From: an uncultured Ramlibacter sp.
GTDB lineage: Bacteria > Pseudomonadota > Gammaproteobacteria > Burkholderiales > Burkholderiaceae_C
Direction: 5' to 3'
DNA length: 64,000 nt
Assembly: GCF_936925435.1 (NCBI RefSeq)
Contig: NZ_CAKZHQ010000048.1
Coordinates: 62,001-126,000, forward strand
Positions 59,697 to 64,000 of this stretch are shown here, piece after piece. Positions within the stretch are counted from its first letter, which is position 1, and every line of letters starts with the position of its first letter. The notes beneath the pieces were generated by a model. It was not told the origin of the DNA. It made no database searches and saw only the letters and a list, made by a program, of their open reading frames with translations. Both the position numbers and the translations under genes were made by a program.

Positions 59697-60864
59697 CGTA
59701 GTCCGACACCACCACCCACTTGCCATCCTTGATCTGCGACAGGCGCGACAGGTCGTTGCCCAGGCGCTTGGTGGCGGTGTAGCTGCTTTGCGGGCTGCCG
59801 AACATGTCGGGCTCGATGGTCAGGGTGTCCATGGCCTTGACGAAGCTGTCGGTGTTCAGGTTCGGGCCGGCCTTCTGCGCCGCCTTGATGAAGGCGTCGA
59901 TGATGATGTAGCCGTAGACCGAGAAGACCGTCGGGTCTTCGTTGAACTTGGTCTTGTACTTGTTGGCCCAGAAGCGCATCGGCTGCGAGGCCTCGTCCAG
60001 GTAGGGATGCTGAACCGTCATCGTGCCGTACAGGCCGTCCATGGCCTTGCCGCCCAGCTTGTGGATCAGGTCGGTGTACAGCGCGCTGGAGCCGATGAAG
60101 ACCGGGTTGAAGCCGGTCTTGCGCGACTCGGCGATGGTGCCTATGGTCTCGCGGATGATGGTGCCCAGCACCACGATTTCGCAGCCGGAGGATTTCATCT
60201 TCGCCACCTGCGATGAGAAGTCGGTGGCGCCGCGCTTGTAGCTGGTCTTTTCGGCCACCTCCATCGAAATGCTCTTGAGGCCGGCCTCGGCGCCGCGCTG
60301 CACTTCCAGGCCGAAGTCGTCGTCCTGGTAGATGGTGCAGACCTTCTTGGCGTTCTTTTCCTTGACCAGCTTGGGCAGGGCGATGCGGATCTGGTCGTAG
60401 TAGGTGGCGGCAAACGAGTACTTGAGCTTGTGCAGGGGCTCGTACATCTCGCGCGCGGCCGTGATGGGAAAGAAGTTGACCACGCCTTTTTCGAACTGCA
60501 CCGGCATGGAGGCCATGTTCTGCGCCGTGCCCAGGTGGCCGGCCATGATGAAGACCTTGTCCTGGTTGACCAGTTTTTGCGCCGCCAGCACCGCCTTCTT
60601 GGGATCGTAGCCGTCGTCCTCGGCCACCAGCTTGAGCTTGCGGCCATGGATGCTGCCTTGCTCGTTCAATTCGTCGATGCGCAGCAGCATGCCGTTGCGG
60701 GCCTGCTTGCCGTAGCCGGCCAGCGGGCCCGACATGTCCTGGATGGTGCCGATCAGGATCTCGTTCTTGCTCACGCCCTGGCTGGTGCTCTGGGCCAGAG
60801 CGAGGGGGGCACCGGTGGCAAGGGCGGCCGCAACGGCAAGGCGGGCAGCGTGGTTCAGCTTCAT
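59686..60864 (-). CDS. Branched-chain amino-acid-type ABC transporter binding protein (paralogue 1)
   Basis: A 392-residue periplasmic binding protein: signal peptide ending ALAQS (~residue 24), then VSKNEILIGTIQDMSGPLAGYGKQARNGM, KKVCTIYQDDDFGLEVQRGAEAGL and VVVLGTIIRETIGTIAESRKTGF. Type I (LivK-like) fold. Nearly the same as the protein encoded next (61018), differing mainly in signal peptide and scattered positions. ATG 60864 is preceded by GGAGACG. The substrate may be an aromatic or acyl acid given the acyl-CoA ligase beyond (inference). Confidence 0.91.
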   Translation of the reverse strand: MKLNHAARLAVAAALATGAPLALAQSTSQGVSKNEILIGTIQDMSGPLAGYGKQARNGMLLRIDELNEQGSIHGRKLKLVAEDDGYDPKKAVLAAQKLVNQDKVFIMAGHLGTAQNMASMPVQFEKGVVNFFPITAAREMYEPLHKLKYSFAATYYDQIRIALPKLVKEKNAKKVCTIYQDDDFGLEVQRGAEAGLKSISMEVAEKTSYKRGATDFSSQVAKMKSSGCEIVVLGTIIRETIGTIAESRKTGFNPVFIGSSALYTDLIHKLGGKAMDGLYGTMTVQHPYLDEASQPMRFWANKYKTKFNEDPTVFSVYGYIIIDAFIKAAQKAGPNLNTDSFVKAMDTLTIEPDMFGSPQSSYTATKRLGNDLSRLSQIKDGKWVVVSDYVKP

Positions 60865-60969
60865 CGCGCGTCTCCTGTAGAAGTTGGTGGTAAGCCAGGG
60901 CCATTCTTGCCCCGTGCCCCGCGCTGTCAAGCTGGCGTATTCACTTAGGGGAACACGCGCACACGCCCG

Positions 60970-60994
60970 AAAAAAAGCCGCCCCTGAGGGCGGC
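60970..60994 (-). terminator. Rho-independent terminator after binding-protein paralogue 2
   Basis: On the minus strand GCCGCCC pairs with GGGCGGC around a TCAG loop, followed by seven T residues. It lies 23 bp after the stop of the 61018-62178 gene, between the two paralogues, which therefore probably have separate promoters or read through poorly. Confidence 0.9.
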
Positions 60995-61017
60995 TTCGGC
61001 ATCAGCGCGGGAGCGCC

Positions 61018-62178
61018 TTACTTGCCGTAATCGGACACCACCACCCATTTGCCGTCCTTGATCTGGGACAGGCGCGACTGGTCATTGCCCAGGCGCTTGG
61101 TGGCGGTGTAGTTGCTCTTGGGGCTGCCGAACATGTCCGGCTGGAAGGTCATGTTGTCCATGGCCTTGACGAAGCTGTCGGTCGTCAGGGTGGGGCCGGC
61201 CTTCTGGGCAGCCTGGATGAACTGGTCGATGATGAGGTAGCCGTAGGCCGAAAACACCGTCGGGTCTTCATTGAACTTGGTCTTGTACTTGTTCGCCCAG
61301 AAGCGGATCGGTTGCGAGGCCTCGTCCAGGTAGGGGTGCTGCACCGTCATGGCGCCGTACAGGCCGTCCATGGCCTTGCCACCCAGCTTGTGGATCAGGT
61401 CGGTGTAGACCGCGCTGGAGCCGTAGAACAGCGGGTTGAAGCCGGTCTTGCGCGACTCGGCGATGGTGCCTATGGTCTCGCGGATGATGGTGCCCAGCAC
61501 CACCAGCTCGCAGCCCGAGGCCTTCATCTTCGCCACCTGCGAGGAGAAGTCGGTCGCGCCGCGCTTGTAGCTGGTCTTCTCGGCGTAGTCCATGCCGATG
61601 GATTTGAGGCCGGCCTCGCCGCCGCGCAGCACTTCCAGGCCGAAGTCGTCGTCCTGGTAGATCACGCAGACCTTCTTGAGGTTCTTCTCCTTGACCATCT
61701 TGGGGATGCCCTGGCGCATCTGGTCGTAGTAGGTGGCGGCAAACGAGTATTTGAGCTTGTGCAGCGGCTCGTACATCTCGCGTGCGGCGGTGATGGGGAA
61801 GAAGTTCACCACGTTCTTGTCGAACTGCACCGGCATGGAAGCCATGTTCTGGGCCGTGCCCAGGTGGCCGGCGACGATGAAGACCTTGTCGGAGTTGACC
61901 AGTTTTTGCGCGGCCAGAACCGCCTTCTTCGGGTCGTAGCCGTCGTCCTCGGCCACCAGCTTGAGCTTGCGGCCGTGGACGCTGCCCTGCTCGTTGAGCT
62001 CGTCGATGCGCAGCAGCATGCCGTTGCGCGCCTGCTTGCCGTAGCCGGCCAGCGGGCCCGACATGTCCAGGATGGTGCCGATCAGGATCTCGTTCTTGCT
62101 CACGCCCTGCTGCTGCGCGCCAGCCAGGGTGGACGCCAGGGCCAGCGTGGCCAGAGCGAGGGTGGACTTCAACTTCAT
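61018..62178 (-). CDS. Branched-chain amino-acid-type ABC transporter binding protein (paralogue 2)
   Basis: A 386-residue LivK-like protein with signal peptide (ALASTLAGAQQ) and the same core as the downstream paralogue: VSKNEILIGTILDMSGPLAGYGKQ, KKVCVIYQDDDFGLEVLRGGEAGL, GTIIRETIGTIAESRKTGFNPLF and AATYYDQ shared with small substitutions. Tandem duplication is evident. It lies 29 bp downstream of the acyl-CoA ligase gene on the same strand, so it is probably in that operon, where permease and ATPase genes would lie off the right edge. Confidence 0.92.
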   Translation of the reverse strand: MKLKSTLALATLALASTLAGAQQQGVSKNEILIGTILDMSGPLAGYGKQARNGMLLRIDELNEQGSVHGRKLKLVAEDDGYDPKKAVLAAQKLVNSDKVFIVAGHLGTAQNMASMPVQFDKNVVNFFPITAAREMYEPLHKLKYSFAATYYDQMRQGIPKMVKEKNLKKVCVIYQDDDFGLEVLRGGEAGLKSIGMDYAEKTSYKRGATDFSSQVAKMKASGCELVVLGTIIRETIGTIAESRKTGFNPLFYGSSAVYTDLIHKLGGKAMDGLYGAMTVQHPYLDEASQPIRFWANKYKTKFNEDPTVFSAYGYLIIDQFIQAAQKAGPTLTTDSFVKAMDNMTFQPDMFGSPKSNYTATKRLGNDQSRLSQIKDGKWVVVSDYGK

Positions 62179-62207
62179 CAACTGTCTCCTAGGGGTGAAA
62201 GGGCTGT

Positions 62208-64000
62208 CTAGCGGTACATCGCATCGATTTGCGGCGCGTACTTGGTCTGCACCAGCTTGCGCTTGAGCTTCATGGTCGGTGTCAGCTCCTCGTCCTCGGC
62301 CGACAGCTGGGTGTCGAGCAGGAAGAACTTCTTGATCTGCTCGACCCGGGCGAACTTGCGGTTGACGCGGTCGATCTCGGCCTGGATCAGCTCCTGCACT
62401 TCGGCGGCGCGCGTCAGGCTGGCGTAGTTGGAGAAGGGCACGTCACTGTCCTGCGCAAACTTCTCCACGTTCTCCTGGTCGATCATGATGATCACTGTCA
62501 GGTAGGGCAGCTTGTCGCCGATCACCACCGCGTCCGTCACGTAGGGGCTGAACTTGAGCTCGTTCTCCAGCTCGCTGGGCGTGATGTTCTTGCCGCCGGC
62601 CGTGATGATGATGTCCTTCATGCGGTCGGTGATGCGGAAGAACCCCTCCTCATCGACCAGGCCGACGTCGCCTGTGTGCAGCCAGCCGTCGGCGTCGATG
62701 GTCTCGGCCGTCTTTTCCGGCTGGTTGAGGTAACCCATGAAGACGTTGGCGCCGCGCACCAGGATCTCGCCGGTGGCCGGGTCGAGCCGCACCTCGTTGT
62801 AGCTGGCGGCCGGCCCGATCGAGCCGGGTTTGATGCGGCTGGCCGGCACGCCGGTGGCGGCGCCGCAGGACTCGGTCATGCCCCAGACCTCCAGCATGGG
62901 CACGCCCAGCGCCAGGTACCACTTGACCAGCTCCGGTGAGATCGGCGCGGCGCCGGTCACCAGGAAGCGGGCGCGGTGAATGCCGATCAGCTTGCGCACA
63001 TTGTTCAGGGCCAGCCAGCGCGCCAGGCTGAACTTGAACTTGAGCGCACCGTCCACGCTCTGGCCGGCCAGCACCTTGTCGGCGATCTGCGTGCCCACAC
63101 CGATAGCCCAGGCATAGGCGGCCTGCTGCAGCGGGCTGGCCTCCTTCAGGGTGATCATCACGCCGGAATAGAACTTCTCCCACACGCGCGGCACGGCGGT
63201 GAACACCGTGGGCGCGATCTCGCGCACGTTCTCCGGAACCGTCTCGGGGTTCTCGACGAAGTTGAGGATGGCGCCGGTGTAGAGCGCGTGGTACTCGCCG
63301 CCCAGGCGCTCGGCGATGTGGCACAGCGGCAAAAAGCACATGCGCTCGTCCTGCGCGGTCTGTGCCACCAGGGTGTTGTAGCCGCGCACGGTATAGACCA
63401 GGCCGCGGTGGCTGTGCATCGCGCCCTTGGGCTTGCCGGTGGTGCCCGAGGTGTAGACCAGGATGGCCAGCTCTTCGGGGCGACAGGCTTGCACCCGCTG
63501 CTCGAGCTCGCCGGGGTGGATGGCCATGCGCGCGCGGCCCAGGGCGCGCAGCGCGTCCAGGCTCATCACGCCGGGATCGTTCAGCTCGCGCAGACCCTCC
63601 ATGTCGAAGACCACGATCTTGCCAAGGCCGCCGAGCTGGGCGCGCACCTCCAGCGCCTTGTCCAGTTGCTCGTCGTCTTCCACGAAGAGGATGGAGCTGC
63701 CCGAGTCTTCGCACAGGTACTGCACCTGGGAGGCGGCATCGGTGGGATAGATGCCGTTGGACACGCCGCCGCAGGACAGCACGGCCAGGTCGCTGAGAAC
63801 CCATTCGACGATGGTGTTGGACAGGATGGAGGCGGTGTGGCCCGGCTGGAAACCCAGGGCCAGCAAGCCGGCGGCGATCTCGCGCACGGCGTCACCGGTC
63901 TGCGTCCAGCTCCAGCTGCGCCAGATGCCCAGCTTCTTCTGGCGCATCCAGACCTGGCTGCCGCGCTGCGCCACGCCGTTCCAGAACATGGCGGGGATGG
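62208..64000 (-). CDS. AMP-dependent acyl-CoA synthetase (FadD/FAA1-like), N-terminus off right edge
   Basis: About 597 residues are present. AMP-binding P-loop YTSGTTGKPKGAMHSHRG, FLPLCHIAERLGGEY, VWGMTESCGAATG, DGWLHTGDVGLVDEEGFFRITDRMKDIIITAGGKNI and the C-terminal TPTMKLKRKLV identify a long-chain acyl-CoA or aryl ligase of the FAA1 class. The frame is open through the window edge (IPAMFWNGV), so the true start lies outside. In betaproteobacteria this ligase type often sits inside a Liv-like ABC transporter operon, as the two binding proteins here suggest. Confidence 0.92.
   Translation of the reverse strand, partial: IPAMFWNGVAQRGSQVWMRQKKLGIWRSWSWTQTGDAVREIAAGLLALGFQPGHTASILSNTIVEWVLSDLAVLSCGGVSNGIYPTDAASQVQYLCEDSGSSILFVEDDEQLDKALEVRAQLGGLGKIVVFDMEGLRELNDPGVMSLDALRALGRARMAIHPGELEQRVQACRPEELAILVYTSGTTGKPKGAMHSHRGLVYTVRGYNTLVAQTAQDERMCFLPLCHIAERLGGEYHALYTGAILNFVENPETVPENVREIAPTVFTAVPRVWEKFYSGVMITLKEASPLQQAAYAWAIGVGTQIADKVLAGQSVDGALKFKFSLARWLALNNVRKLIGIHRARFLVTGAAPISPELVKWYLALGVPMLEVWGMTESCGAATGVPASRIKPGSIGPAASYNEVRLDPATGEILVRGANVFMGYLNQPEKTAETIDADGWLHTGDVGLVDEEGFFRITDRMKDIIITAGGKNITPSELENELKFSPYVTDAVVIGDKLPYLTVIIMIDQENVEKFAQDSDVPFSNYASLTRAAEVQELIQAEIDRVNRKFARVEQIKKFFLLDTQLSAEDEELTPTMKLKRKLVQTKYAPQIDAMYR

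Overview
The window is a high-GC, densely packed bacterial chromosome segment. Gene content, short intergenic hairpin repeats and protein similarity to Burkholderiales families suggest a betaproteobacterium, most likely of the Comamonadaceae (inference; no rRNA gene is present to confirm it). I recognised no tRNA, rRNA, CRISPR array, phage module or replication origin. Both ends cut genes: a polysaccharide-export ABC permease on the left and an acyl-CoA ligase on the right.

Layout. 1-2.8 kb: surface polysaccharide genes (ABC-2 permease, manC, a WecA/MraY-type sugar-phosphate transferase). 2.8-6.75 kb: argB, a two-component pair separated by a tandem hairpin repeat, and slmA. 6.8-15.8 kb: a catabolic island for a sugar acid or sugar. 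A minus-strand unit (GntR regulator, TRAP transporter dctPQM, altronate-dehydratase-family enzyme, Ldh-type dehydrogenase) diverges from a plus-strand unit (two short-chain dehydrogenases and a FAH-family hydrolase). A perfect TGGTCAGACCA operator lies between them. 15.8-20.8 kb: decayed and acquired DNA, namely a wrecked patatin/beta-barrel gene, an AT-richer O-acyltransferase and a truncated IS5-type transposase.

20.8-30.9 kb: a fatty-acid beta-oxidation operon (TetR, acyl-CoA dehydrogenase, DUF2147 protein, FadB-like fusion, thiolase) ending at a clear intrinsic terminator, followed by hydrolase, thioesterase, enoyl-CoA hydratase and SDR genes. 30.9-35.9 kb: a UPF0126 channel, then an ECF42-type sigma factor with its usual companions: two DGPF/YciI proteins, two VOC proteins and two SRPBCC proteins. 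One operon start carries a match to the promoter signature reported for ECF42. 36-42.7 kb: a TetR-led cluster (PECR-like SDR, carboxyltransferase, acyl-CoA dehydrogenase, biotin subunit, thioesterase) resembling the acyclic terpene (atu, geranyl-CoA carboxylase) pathway.

42.7-54.3 kb: single genes and pairs, including SDR/LysR, aroD, an AI-2E family permease, an orphan lipoprotein of lower GC, a PhnD-like binding protein, a phytase-like esterase, a 41-codon deletion remnant of a DUF2200 gene, RNA-modification enzymes (RluA-type, TrhO), and a methyltransferase/HxlR pair. 54.3-64 kb: an HDOD protein, a GIY-YIG/XRE pair sharing overlapping start codons, an MFS/oxidoreductase/AraC locus, and two tandem near-identical branched-chain-type binding proteins followed upstream by the acyl-CoA ligase.

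At least three families of short dispersed repeats are scattered between genes, and one family also lies in frame inside coding sequences.
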